DNA of 15,600 nucleotides, taken from assembly GCA_017958465.1 (NCBI GenBank), contig JAGDCQ010000275.1, positions 1 through 15,600 on the forward strand, read 5' to 3'. Source of the stretch: Lachnospiraceae bacterium. GTDB lineage: Bacteria > Bacillota > Clostridia > Lachnospirales > Lachnospiraceae. The translations under genes and the position numbers were made by a program. The notes beneath the pieces are model-generated. The model made no database searches and had not been told where the DNA came from. It was given only the letters and a program-made list of their open reading frames with translations. Positions 1 to 6,103 of this stretch are shown piece after piece (position 1 is the first letter of the stretch; each line of letters opens with the position of its first letter).

Positions 1-1
1 A

Positions 2-691
2 GGTGCAACCTGGATCGGCAGCAATGCGCCACTTACGGATATAAGCAAGGACGCTCTCGTAAAATTCGAGACTGCGGTAATGCCTATCCCGCAGTTCAAC
101 CCCGACGAGCCTTATATGATCTCGCAGGGGCCTTCGCTCTGTATCTTCAACAAAGAAGATCCCGGCGAAGTGCTCGCATCCTGGCTTTTCACACAGTACC
201 TTCTGACAAACGATGTCCAGATCTCCTACTCGCAGACCGAAGGCTACGCACCGGTAACCACAAAGGCGCGCGAAACTGCTGAATATCAGGATTATCTGAG
301 CAGGAGCGGCGAGGACAACGACAAGTACTATGATGTCAAGATAGCTGCAACAAAGCTGCTCCTTGCAAACACCGACAAAACATTTATAACGCCTGTATTT
401 AACGGTTCCGCATCCCTTAGAAGTGCCGCAGGCCAGCTGATCGAAGACGTTACAATGACAATGCGTCGTAAAAAGCCTGTTGATGATGCCTTCTTCGCGG
501 AAGAAAAAGAAAAGATAATCAGCCTCTTCCACCTTGACAGCATCACGGCATCCGGCACCGCAAAAAAGGAACTGGGCGAGCTTCCGGCAGCCTCAAAGGC
601 TCTTATCATCATACTTATCCTGGTATGGATCGGAATAATCGCGTACTTCGTTTCAGACCGGATTAAAGAGGCAAAGAAGCGCAAACACTGA
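2..691 (+). CDS. Extracellular solute-binding protein, C-terminal part, with C-terminal membrane anchor (5' partial)
   Basis: The reading frame is open from the first base, so the gene begins before the window; 229 residues are visible. The stretch from GPSLCIFNKEDPGEVLASW through the SEGYAP-like 'QTEGYAPVTTKA' resembles the C-terminal lobe of family 1 solute-binding proteins (sugar or glycerol-phosphate type ABC importers), where such a Gly-Tyr-x-Pro turn is common. The protein does not end there: a hydrophobic segment at about visible residues 199-218 is followed by a short Lys/Arg-rich tail (KEAKKRKH). This would anchor it in the membrane with the tail in the cytoplasm. Usual Gram-positive binding proteins are lipid-anchored at the N-terminus, so the anchor is odd. 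The N-terminus, ligand and partner permeases lie outside the window. The family call is by recognition of the fold's sequence style and is fairly sure; the substrate is unknown. Confidence 0.72.
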   Translation, partial: GATWIGSNAPLTDISKDALVKFETAVMPIPQFNPDEPYMISQGPSLCIFNKEDPGEVLASWLFTQYLLTNDVQISYSQTEGYAPVTTKARETAEYQDYLSRSGEDNDKYYDVKIAATKLLLANTDKTFITPVFNGSASLRSAAGQLIEDVTMTMRRKKPVDDAFFAEEKEKIISLFHLDSITASGTAKKELGELPAASKALIIILILVWIGIIAYFVSDRIKEAKKRKH

Positions 692-763
692 AAAAGCCTA
701 TCAAAAAAGCAGTTTTCTCAAACTACCCCGCCGTCTGAGGAAGTTCTTTGTAAAAATTTATCA

Positions 764-791
764 TTGTTTTTTCGGGAAAATCGTTTATAAT
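764..791 (+). promoter_or_regulatory. Sigma-A type promoter for the lipoprotein gene
   Basis: TTGTTT at 764-769 and a perfect TATAAT at 786-791 are separated by 16 bp. The predicted start, near 798, gives a leader of about 50 nt before the ATG at 850. The start point falls inside the 5' arm of the hairpin at 792-823. The 692-763 stretch before it shows no gene. Confidence 0.6.
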
Positions 792-829
792 AGTTGCGTA
801 TTTGGAAATCCGGATACGCAACTTTTTTT
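792..829 (+). terminator. Terminator-like hairpin overlapping the transcription start of the next gene
   Basis: AGTTGCGTAT (792-801) pairs perfectly with ATACGCAACT (814-823). The loop can add two G-U and two G-C pairs, and seven T follow (823-829). It would end transcripts arriving from the solute-binding protein gene. Transcripts starting near 798 lack most of the 5' arm and should escape. Confidence 0.6.
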
Positions 830-849
830 ATGAAAAAGAGGAGAGACTA

Positions 850-2367
850 ATGAAGAAGAGGATTATTCTCGCACTTGCACTCGTTGCAATGCTTGCTCTT
901 GCAGCATGTGGAAAACAAACTACACCTACACCCACAAATACTCCCACTGCTACAACAGCTCCCAAGGATGATACAACCCCCACACCTACCGAGGCTGTAG
1001 CACCCACAGAAGCACCTTTCGATCCCGCTGCAAAGTCTGAAGGCGTTATGACATATGCACAGTATGACGCAGCAGAGCTTGACACAGATGTTGTTATTGA
1101 ATGCTACGTTCAGGCTACACAGTCCTGGTACAATGACAAGATCGTTGTTTACGCAGCAGATCCCGACGGCGCATACCTTATCTACAACATGACCTGCTCC
1201 GAAGCTGACGCTAAAAAGCTTGTAAAGGGTACCAAGATCAAAGTTACCGGTACTAAGACAGCATGGTCAGGTGAAGTTGAGATCAAGGAAGGTGCTACTT
1301 TCGAGTTCGAAGAAGGAACCTACGTAGTTGACACTCCTGTCGACGTTACCACCCTTCTTGGCACAGCAGACCTTGAGAAGAAGATGAACCAGTTCGTAAC
1401 CCTCAAGGGCCTTGTTATCGAGCCCTCAAAGGATGCAGATGGCAATGATGCTGCTTTCCTTTACAAGTGGAACGGTGCCGGAAAAGAAGGCGATGATCTT
1501 TACTTTAACGTAAACTACAACGGAAATGTATATGCGTTCACCGTTGAATCTTATCTCTGCGGCCCTGACACAGACGTTTACAAGGCTGTAAAGAATCTCA
1601 AGATCGGTGATGTTATCGACCTTGAAGGTTTCCTCTACTGGTACAACAATCCCCAGCCTCACACAACAAGTGTTAAGGTTACAGGAAACATTGCAGATAA
1701 GTCTGCCGGCGTTATGACATACGCAGAGTATGCTGCAGCAGAGCTTGATACAGACGTTGTTATCGAGTGCTTTGTTCAGGATACACAGAGCTGGTGGGAA
1801 AACAAGATCACAGTTTACGCAGCTGATCTTGACGGCGGCTACTTCATCTACAACATGGCTTGTGCTGAAGCAGACGCAAAGAAGCTCGTTCCCGGAACAA
1901 AGATCAAAGTTACCGGTACTAAGGTAGCATGGTCTGACGAAGTCGAGATCAAAGAAGGCGCTACCTTCGAGATCGAAGAAGGCTCTTACATCGCTCCCGC
2001 CATCGACCTTACATCTCTCTTCGGAAAAGATGAAGATCTTACAAAGTACATGAACCGCCGTGTTGTATTCAAGGACGTTTTCGTAAGCTTCTCCATCAGC
2101 GGTGAAGACGGCAACAAGCACCCTTGGCTCTACAAGTACAACGGTTCCGGTTCCGAAGGCGACGACCTTTACTTCGAAGTAGGTCAGGAAGGCAATGAAG
2201 CATTCATGACATTTGTTGTTGAATCCTACTTCCGTGATAAAGACAGCGACACTTACAAGGCAGTAAAGGAATTAAACATCTATGATACAGTTGATATCGA
2301 GTGCTACCTCTACTGGTACAAGGTTGCTCAGCCTCACGTGATCAGCGTTACAAAGAAGGCTCAGTGA
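850..2367 (+). CDS. Lipoprotein with duplicated OB-fold-like modules
   Basis: The start is taken at ATG 850, behind AGGAGAG at 839-845, rather than the earlier in-frame ATG at 802, because this exposes a textbook lipoprotein signal: MKKR, a hydrophobic core and the lipobox L17-A-A-C20. The mature protein would be lipid-anchored on the outer face of the membrane. A Thr/Pro-rich linker (about 23-56) leads to four beta-rich modules in A-B-A-B order: A1 63-158, B1 166-278, A2 285-380, B2 387-500. A1 and A2 match at about 77 of 96 residues by eye; B1 and B2 are more diverged. The pattern VVIECYVQ...KGTKIKVTGTK is like an OB-fold strand arrangement, but this is inference. No catalytic motif is visible. 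Function is unknown; a surface binding or adhesive role is possible. The gene appears monocistronic, with its own promoter and terminator. Confidence 0.85.
   Translation: MKKRIILALALVAMLALAACGKQTTPTPTNTPTATTAPKDDTTPTPTEAVAPTEAPFDPAAKSEGVMTYAQYDAAELDTDVVIECYVQATQSWYNDKIVVYAADPDGAYLIYNMTCSEADAKKLVKGTKIKVTGTKTAWSGEVEIKEGATFEFEEGTYVVDTPVDVTTLLGTADLEKKMNQFVTLKGLVIEPSKDADGNDAAFLYKWNGAGKEGDDLYFNVNYNGNVYAFTVESYLCGPDTDVYKAVKNLKIGDVIDLEGFLYWYNNPQPHTTSVKVTGNIADKSAGVMTYAEYAAAELDTDVVIECFVQDTQSWWENKITVYAADLDGGYFIYNMACAEADAKKLVPGTKIKVTGTKVAWSDEVEIKEGATFEIEEGSYIAPAIDLTSLFGKDEDLTKYMNRRVVFKDVFVSFSISGEDGNKHPWLYKYNGSGSEGDDLYFEVGQEGNEAFMTFVVESYFRDKDSDTYKAVKELNIYDTVDIECYLYWYKVAQPHVISVTKKAQ
1036..1989 (+). repeat. 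Internal gene duplication, 666-nt period (module A copies)
   Basis: Copy A1 (1036-1323) and copy A2 (1702-1989) encode nearly the same 96-residue module and stay close at DNA level, with an identical run of 24 bases at the codons for KIKVTGTK. The B modules behind each copy are also related, so the duplication unit is A+B. Confidence 0.8.
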
Positions 2368-2389
2368 TCTGCAGACGATCAGAAAAACT

Positions 2390-2420
2390 ACAGGCAGGGC
2401 AAACGCCCTGCCTGTTTTTT
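2390..2420. terminator. Bidirectional intrinsic terminator between convergent genes
   Basis: CAGGCAGGGC (2391-2400) and GCCCTGCCTG (2405-2414) form a perfect 10-bp GC-rich stem with an AAAC loop. T6 follows on the + strand. On the minus strand the hairpin is followed by TAGTTTTT. It can therefore end both the lipoprotein gene and the minus-strand mntP operon. Confidence 0.92.
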
Positions 2421-2457
2421 ATGCTTATATAGCGATCTGTTCAAAAGCCCCGCTTCA

Positions 2458-3075
2458 TCAGGTCCTGAACTTTCCGATGACCGCTTCAAGGCCAAATACC
2501 GAGGAAAGCACGATCTCGATCCCTATCAGGATAAGGATCACACCGCCTGTGACGGCTGCGCCCTTTGAGAAGCGCATTCCAAAGCGTTTCCCGGCATAGA
2601 GGCCGATAAGACAGACCACAAAGGTCACAGCGGCTATGATGAGAGCTGATACAAGTGCCATCACAAACCTGTACTCGGCTATGGTAAAGCCGGCGGAAAG
2701 GGCGTCGATACTTGTCGCCACACCCTGGATGATAAGGGCTGCAGTACCGAGTTTTTCGGGCTTTTCCTCAGCTTCATCCCCTTTGAGGGCTTCTATGATC
2801 ATCTTTGTGCCAATGAACAGCAGTATTACAAGGGCTATCCATGGAACAAACTTTTCAAATGCCTGAAAATAACTTACTACTGTGTGTATGCACACCCAGC
2901 CTATCAGCGGCATAAGGCCCTGAAAGCCTCCGAAAACCCCGGCGATCAGCGACATCCTGCCGGGCTTCATCTTTGGTTCCGAAAGACCGTTTGCCAGCGA
3001 TACGGAAAACGCGTCCGCTGCAAGCCCAAGCCCCAGCAGCGCGCTGTTAAAGAAAAACAAAAAACTCCAGTCCAT
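2458..3075 (-). CDS. mntP: MntP/YtaF-type metal exporter
   Basis: The protein has 205 residues and about six membrane segments, close to the size of the MntP (DUF204) family, whose characterised members export Mn2+. The two family signatures are visible: LGLAADAFSVSLANG with Asp21 in the first segment, and VATSIDALSAGF with Asp124 in the pseudo-symmetric second half. The FGGFQGLMPLIGW motif (48-60) is also typical. ATG 3075 lies only 3 nt after the larC stop codon. Its ribosome site, AAGGAGG inside the end of larC, has rather long spacing, so translation is probably coupled to larC. Position in a lar operon raises the possibility that it handles Mn2+ or Ni2+ for cofactor assembly. That metal assignment is inference; the family call is firm. 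Confidence 0.9.
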   Translation of the reverse strand: MDWSFLFFFNSALLGLGLAADAFSVSLANGLSEPKMKPGRMSLIAGVFGGFQGLMPLIGWVCIHTVVSYFQAFEKFVPWIALVILLFIGTKMIIEALKGDEAEEKPEKLGTAALIIQGVATSIDALSAGFTIAEYRFVMALVSALIIAAVTFVVCLIGLYAGKRFGMRFSKGAAVTGGVILILIGIEIVLSSVFGLEAVIGKFRT

Positions 3076-3078
3076 TGT

Positions 3079-4335
3079 TTAGCAGATTCTGCCTCCTTCA
3101 GATATCTCCCAATCTTTTCGTATCTCTTCAATACTCTTACCCTGTTCCTTTGCTATACGCGCAAGGTCCTCATATTCAGCCTTCACGCGGGTTACACTGT
3201 AGCCCGTTGAAACCTTGGTCCTTACAGGACCATAAGGGGTCTCGACTGTCTCGATCCTTCTGTCCAGAACGTACCTGTCAAGCTCAGCTTTACGGATCCC
3301 CAGAGTGGTGGTGTGCTTGAACATAAGCTCAGCCATGCGGTCCGCATCCTCCTTTAAGCAGAGCAGGCGGATAAGAGTTCCGGGACGTCCCTTCTTCATA
3401 CCGATAGGAACTGTGTAAACGTCCCTTGCGCCTTCCTCAAGGAGCTTTTCTGTCGCATAAGCTATGCTCTCTGCCGTCATATCGTCAACGTTGCAGGACA
3501 GCTCTACCACAGAGTCCGTTTTCGCCGCACCGGTCCCAAGGCAGGCACGTACGCAGTTTGCACGTTCAAAGTCCTTTTTGCCCATGCCGTAACCATACTT
3601 TTCGATCTTAAGCACCGGCATATCCCCAAAACGGGTCACAAAATATTTCAGGATAGCTGCGCCTGTGGGGGTGCAAAGCTCTCCCTTTATGCTTCCGCCG
3701 TAGATCGGCACACCTTCGAGGATATAGGCTGCAGCGGGCGCAGGCACGGGCAGGATGCCGTGGGCGCACTTAACCTGTCCGCTCCCCACGTGTACAGGGG
3801 ATGCGATCACTTCGTCGGGCTTCAGTTCATTGATCAGCATACAGACAGCAGCCACATCGGCTACAGCGTCCATTGTTCCCACCTCGTGGAAGTGGATATC
3901 GGTAACGGGAACGCCGTGAACATGGCTCTCCGCCTCGGCTATGAGCCCAAAGACATTAAGGATATCCCTTCTGACGTTCTCAGGCACGTTAAGGTGGTCC
4001 CGTACCACGTGCTCAATATCCTTGAGGCCGTGGTGTGTGTGGTGGTGCCCGTGCTCGTGATGATGGTCGTGTTCATGTTCGTGATGATGCTCATGTTCAT
4101 GTTCGTGCTCATGCTCGTGATCTTCGCCTTCTTCTTCGCCGTTTACGCGAACAGACATATGTGTACCCGTGATCCCGCATTTTACCGACTTTTCAGCAGT
4201 ATAAACAACGTCCGGGATACCGAGCCCGTTAAGCTTCTCGATCATCTTTCCGGGATCGGGCATCAGCTCCAAAAGCGCAGCGGTAAGCATATCGCCGGCA
4301 GCTCCCATCCCACAGTCCAGATACAGTGTCTTCAT
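3079..4335 (-). CDS. larC: LarC, nickel insertion protein of nickel-pincer cofactor synthesis
   Basis: LarC is the CTP-dependent cyclometallase that inserts nickel into the pincer nucleotide made by LarB and LarE, giving the cofactor of lactate racemase LarA and related enzymes. The 418-residue protein opens with the family hallmark LYLDCGMGAAGDM (4-16). A His-rich stretch (73-102, 19 His in 30 residues) follows, as in many LarC proteins, probably a nickel store. Then come the conserved HFHEVGTMDAVAD, CTPTGAAIL, LSCNVDDMTAE and GMKKGRPGTL motifs. In Lactobacillus plantarum larC is read by a programmed frameshift as larC1/larC2; here one uninterrupted frame covers both halves. The start is supported by GGAGG at 4342-4346. 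It lies 45 nt after larB, with a small hairpin (4360-4375) in the gap. Confidence 0.96.
   Translation of the reverse strand: MKTLYLDCGMGAAGDMLTAALLELMPDPGKMIEKLNGLGIPDVVYTAEKSVKCGITGTHMSVRVNGEEEGEDHEHEHEHEHEHHHEHEHDHHHEHGHHHTHHGLKDIEHVVRDHLNVPENVRRDILNVFGLIAEAESHVHGVPVTDIHFHEVGTMDAVADVAAVCMLINELKPDEVIASPVHVGSGQVKCAHGILPVPAPAAAYILEGVPIYGGSIKGELCTPTGAAILKYFVTRFGDMPVLKIEKYGYGMGKKDFERANCVRACLGTGAAKTDSVVELSCNVDDMTAESIAYATEKLLEEGARDVYTVPIGMKKGRPGTLIRLLCLKEDADRMAELMFKHTTTLGIRKAELDRYVLDRRIETVETPYGPVRTKVSTGYSVTRVKAEYEDLARIAKEQGKSIEEIRKDWEISEGGRIC
4030..4119 (-). repeat. Low-complexity His/Glu codon tract in larC
   Basis: Near-repeats of CAC/CAT alternating with GAA/GAG encode the His-rich metal-binding segment, residues 73-102 of LarC. 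Short-period repeats of this kind are prone to slippage, so the tract length may vary between strains. Confidence 0.85.
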
Positions 4336-4380
4336 GGTCTACCTCCAAAGAAATCCGTCCTGCCGCTTTAGGCAGTCACG

Positions 4381-5130
4381 TTATACTCCCATGTGATTGA
4401 TCATACTCCCAAGATACCCCGCACCAAAACCATTATCGATATTCACCACCGAAACCCCGCTCGCACAGGAATTGAGCATGGAGAGCAGGGCCGAAAGGCC
4501 GTGGAACGACGCTCCGTAGCCCACGCTTGTGGGGACCGCGATAACAGGACAGTCCGCAAGCCCTCCTATAACGCTTGCCAGCGCGCCTTCCATGCCTGCT
4601 ATGGCTATTATCACCGACGCCTCCATTATCTCTTCCTTGTGGGCAAGGAGCCTGTGGAGCCCGGCAACGCCCACATCAAACAGGCGCACCACCTTGTTGC
4701 CGTAGACCTCGGCCGTAACAGCAGCCTCCTCGGCAACAGGTATATCGCTCGTACCGCCTGTAGCAACAACGATGTTCCCAATGCCTGTGGGCTCCGGCAG
4801 CCCGCCATACAGCGCAAGACGCGCATTTGCGCGATAATCTATGCTGTGGACCTTTCCTATGATGCCCGCTGCCTCCGGGGAAAGACGTGTGATAAGGATG
4901 CGGTCCTGACCGTTTTTGATCATGGTATCCATTATCCCTATCATCTGCTCCGGAGTCTTGCTTGCGCCATATATGACCTCGGCCACGCCCTGTCTGATCT
5001 TCCTGTGAAGATCGACCTTCGCAAAGCCCAGGTCCTCAAAGGGCTCGGTCTTAAGCTTCAGCAGCGCGTCCTCAACGGACATGTCGCCGTTCTTAACATT
5101 TTCAAGGATAGTTCTTACTTCTGTCTTCAT
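4381..5130 (-). CDS. larB: LarB, nicotinate adenine dinucleotide carboxylase/hydrolase
   Basis: LarB starts nickel-pincer cofactor synthesis by carboxylating the pyridinium ring of nicotinic acid adenine dinucleotide and hydrolysing it, giving the substrate of LarE. The 249-residue length is normal. The C-terminal half is the PurE-like AIRC domain with VATGGTSDIPVAEEA (122-136), DVGVAGLHR (152-160), MEGALASVIGGL (180-191), PTSVGYGASFHGLSALL (200-216) and NIDNGFGAG (230-238). The N-terminal ~90 residues are the LarB-specific part. The ATG has an AAGGAAA ribosome site. No good promoter is visible directly upstream; two terminator-like hairpins lie there instead. LarE and LarA are not in the window. 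Confidence 0.96.
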   Translation of the reverse strand: MKTEVRTILENVKNGDMSVEDALLKLKTEPFEDLGFAKVDLHRKIRQGVAEVIYGASKTPEQMIGIMDTMIKNGQDRILITRLSPEAAGIIGKVHSIDYRANARLALYGGLPEPTGIGNIVVATGGTSDIPVAEEAAVTAEVYGNKVVRLFDVGVAGLHRLLAHKEEIMEASVIIAIAGMEGALASVIGGLADCPVIAVPTSVGYGASFHGLSALLSMLNSCASGVSVVNIDNGFGAGYLGSMINHMGV

Positions 5131-5142
5131 TCAGTTTCCTTT

Positions 5143-5179
5143 GCAAAAGAGACAAGAGGAGCGGCTATTTGCGCCTCTT
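5143..5179 (-). terminator. Second terminator-like hairpin in the larB leader
   Basis: On the minus strand AAGAGG (5174-5179) pairs with CCTCTT (5154-5159), extended past one mismatch by two more pairs, and is followed by GTCTCTTTT (5145-5153). It lies between the stronger hairpin at 5191-5214 and the larB ribosome site. It is weaker than that hairpin and could be an attenuator. Confidence 0.4.
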
Positions 5180-5186
5180 TAAGTCT

Positions 5187-5214
5187 AAAAAAGCGGTTCT
5201 TTACGGAACCGCTT
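5187..5214 (-). terminator. Intrinsic terminator after the small membrane-protein pair
   Basis: AAGCGGTTC (5191-5199) and GAACCGCTT (5206-5214) form a 9-bp stem with a 6-nt loop. On the minus strand it is followed by a T6 run (5187-5192, partly in the stem). It lies 14 nt after the stop codon of the 105-residue membrane protein and before larB. Confidence 0.78.
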
Positions 5215-5227
5215 AAGTTTACCCATT

Positions 5228-5545
5228 TCAGGCCTTTTTTCTAAGGATCGCAGATCTTACAACACCTCTGGGATCTTTAACAAGAAGGATCACAAGCCAG
5301 ATCACAAGTCCGAGTGCTACGACCGAAAGTCCAAGGAAGAGGTCGTTGAGCATATCGAGAGGCTCCGGAGTGAAATAAGCGTCCTTAAGTTCAACATATT
5401 CGAAGATCGCATCAACAAACCACATAAGAGATGCTCCCCAGAACATGAGCGGAAGGATACCGAGCTTAAGCTCGCTCCTTCTGTTGTCTGTATACCAGAC
5501 CACCGTAGTGATCACAGCTGCCAAAACAGATACAAGCAGTGTCAT
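5228..5545 (-). CDS. Small three-segment membrane protein, function unknown
   Basis: The protein has 105 residues and is mostly hydrophobic. Predicted membrane segments lie at about 1-18, 27-50 and 67-89, with a basic C-terminal tail (DPRGVVRSAILRKKA). A cluster of acidic and aromatic residues, WFVDAIFEYVELKDAYF (42-58), lies at the end of segment 2. The start has a strong GGGGGGAG ribosome site. The gene lies 12 nt after the other small membrane protein and shares its promoter, so the two are very likely made together and may form a complex. I do not recognise a named family. Position just upstream of larB-larC-mntP is the only functional hint. Confidence 0.8.
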   Translation of the reverse strand: MTLLVSVLAAVITTVVWYTDNRRSELKLGILPLMFWGASLMWFVDAIFEYVELKDAYFTPEPLDMLNDLFLGLSVVALGLVIWLVILLVKDPRGVVRSAILRKKA

Positions 5546-5557
5546 TTTTCTCCCCCC

Positions 5558-5959
5558 TTAGCCTTCAGGCTCTTCTTTGGCTGCCTTTGCAGCTCTTTTC
5601 TCGATAACGGCTGAAACTGCCAGCATTCCGCCCCATACCGCTGTTACGAGTGCTGCCATACCTACACCTACCGTGCCCATCTCATGGAACATTTCAGCGG
5701 CATCCTCAGCATTTGCGGCAGCTGTCAGGAACGGGAACCAGGGCGTAACCTCTCCGTGCCAGATATGTTCAAAAGCAAGAAGCGCAGAGCCGCCTGCCAG
5801 CATATTGCGGAGCCATCCGAGTTTCCTTGAAAAAGGAACTTTTACAGCCTCAACTTCGGTACCGGTCTTTTCTAAAGAGCTCTGCTCTTTCTTTTCAACT
5901 ACTTTTGTGGCAATGGCAGAAACGCCTGCCTCAACCGCAGTAACAATAAAACAAGCCAT
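5558..5959 (-). CDS. Small membrane protein with a His-rich segment boundary, function unknown
   Basis: The protein has 133 residues and is first of a two-gene unit. It has a short hydrophobic N-terminus (2-20) and a charged, probably cytoplasmic stretch (21-50). A hydrophobic segment then ends in the motif LLAFEHIWHGEVTPWFPF (60-77), followed by a helical part with FHEMG (91-95), a second long membrane segment (about 96-118) and a Lys/Glu tail. The His and Glu residues at 64, 65, 68, 70, 92 and 93 could bind a metal or sense protons, which is inference. The start has a strong AAGGAGG site. Proteins opening with a MACFIV-like sequence seem familiar from other Clostridia as conserved hypotheticals, but that is memory, not a search. 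No enzyme motif is seen. Confidence 0.8.
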   Translation of the reverse strand: MACFIVTAVEAGVSAIATKVVEKKEQSSLEKTGTEVEAVKVPFSRKLGWLRNMLAGGSALLAFEHIWHGEVTPWFPFLTAAANAEDAAEMFHEMGTVGVGMAALVTAVWGGMLAVSAVIEKRAAKAAKEEPEG

Positions 5960-5997
5960 TTTCCTTCCTCCTTATGCAGTTCATAAAAACTAAATTA

Positions 5998-6026
5998 ATT
6001 TTAGCTTATACGCTCTCAAAAGTCAA
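5998..6026 (-). promoter_or_regulatory. Sigma-A promoter of the small membrane-protein pair
   Basis: On the minus strand TTGACT (6021-6026) and TAAAAT (5998-6003) are 17 bp apart, each five of six to consensus. The leader to ATG 5959 is about 32 nt and carries AAGGAGG. It may also drive larB-larC-mntP by read-through. Confidence 0.75.
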
Positions 6027-6029
6027 TAA

Positions 6030-6071
6030 ATAATAAGCGGACCCGCCTGTGCTTGGGCACAGGCAGGTCCG
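6030..6071 (-). terminator. Terminator at the end of the ABC/GntR/DUF5808 operon
   Basis: Arms 6038-6052 and 6057-6071 pair over 15 positions with a single mismatch (C6044/A6065) and a TTGG loop. On the minus strand an AT-rich tract rather than a clean T run follows (TTATTATTTATT). It starts 32 nt after the DUF5808 gene stop. Confidence 0.7.
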
Positions 6072-6103
6072 TCATACACTATTAGATATCCTGCATATAT
6101 CGA

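Noticed and set aside
4393..5244. 283-residue open frame on the + strand opposite larB
   Set aside because: It is antisense to a clear LarB gene, lacks a ribosome site and has a Cys/His/Arg-rich composition typical of a reverse-frame shadow.
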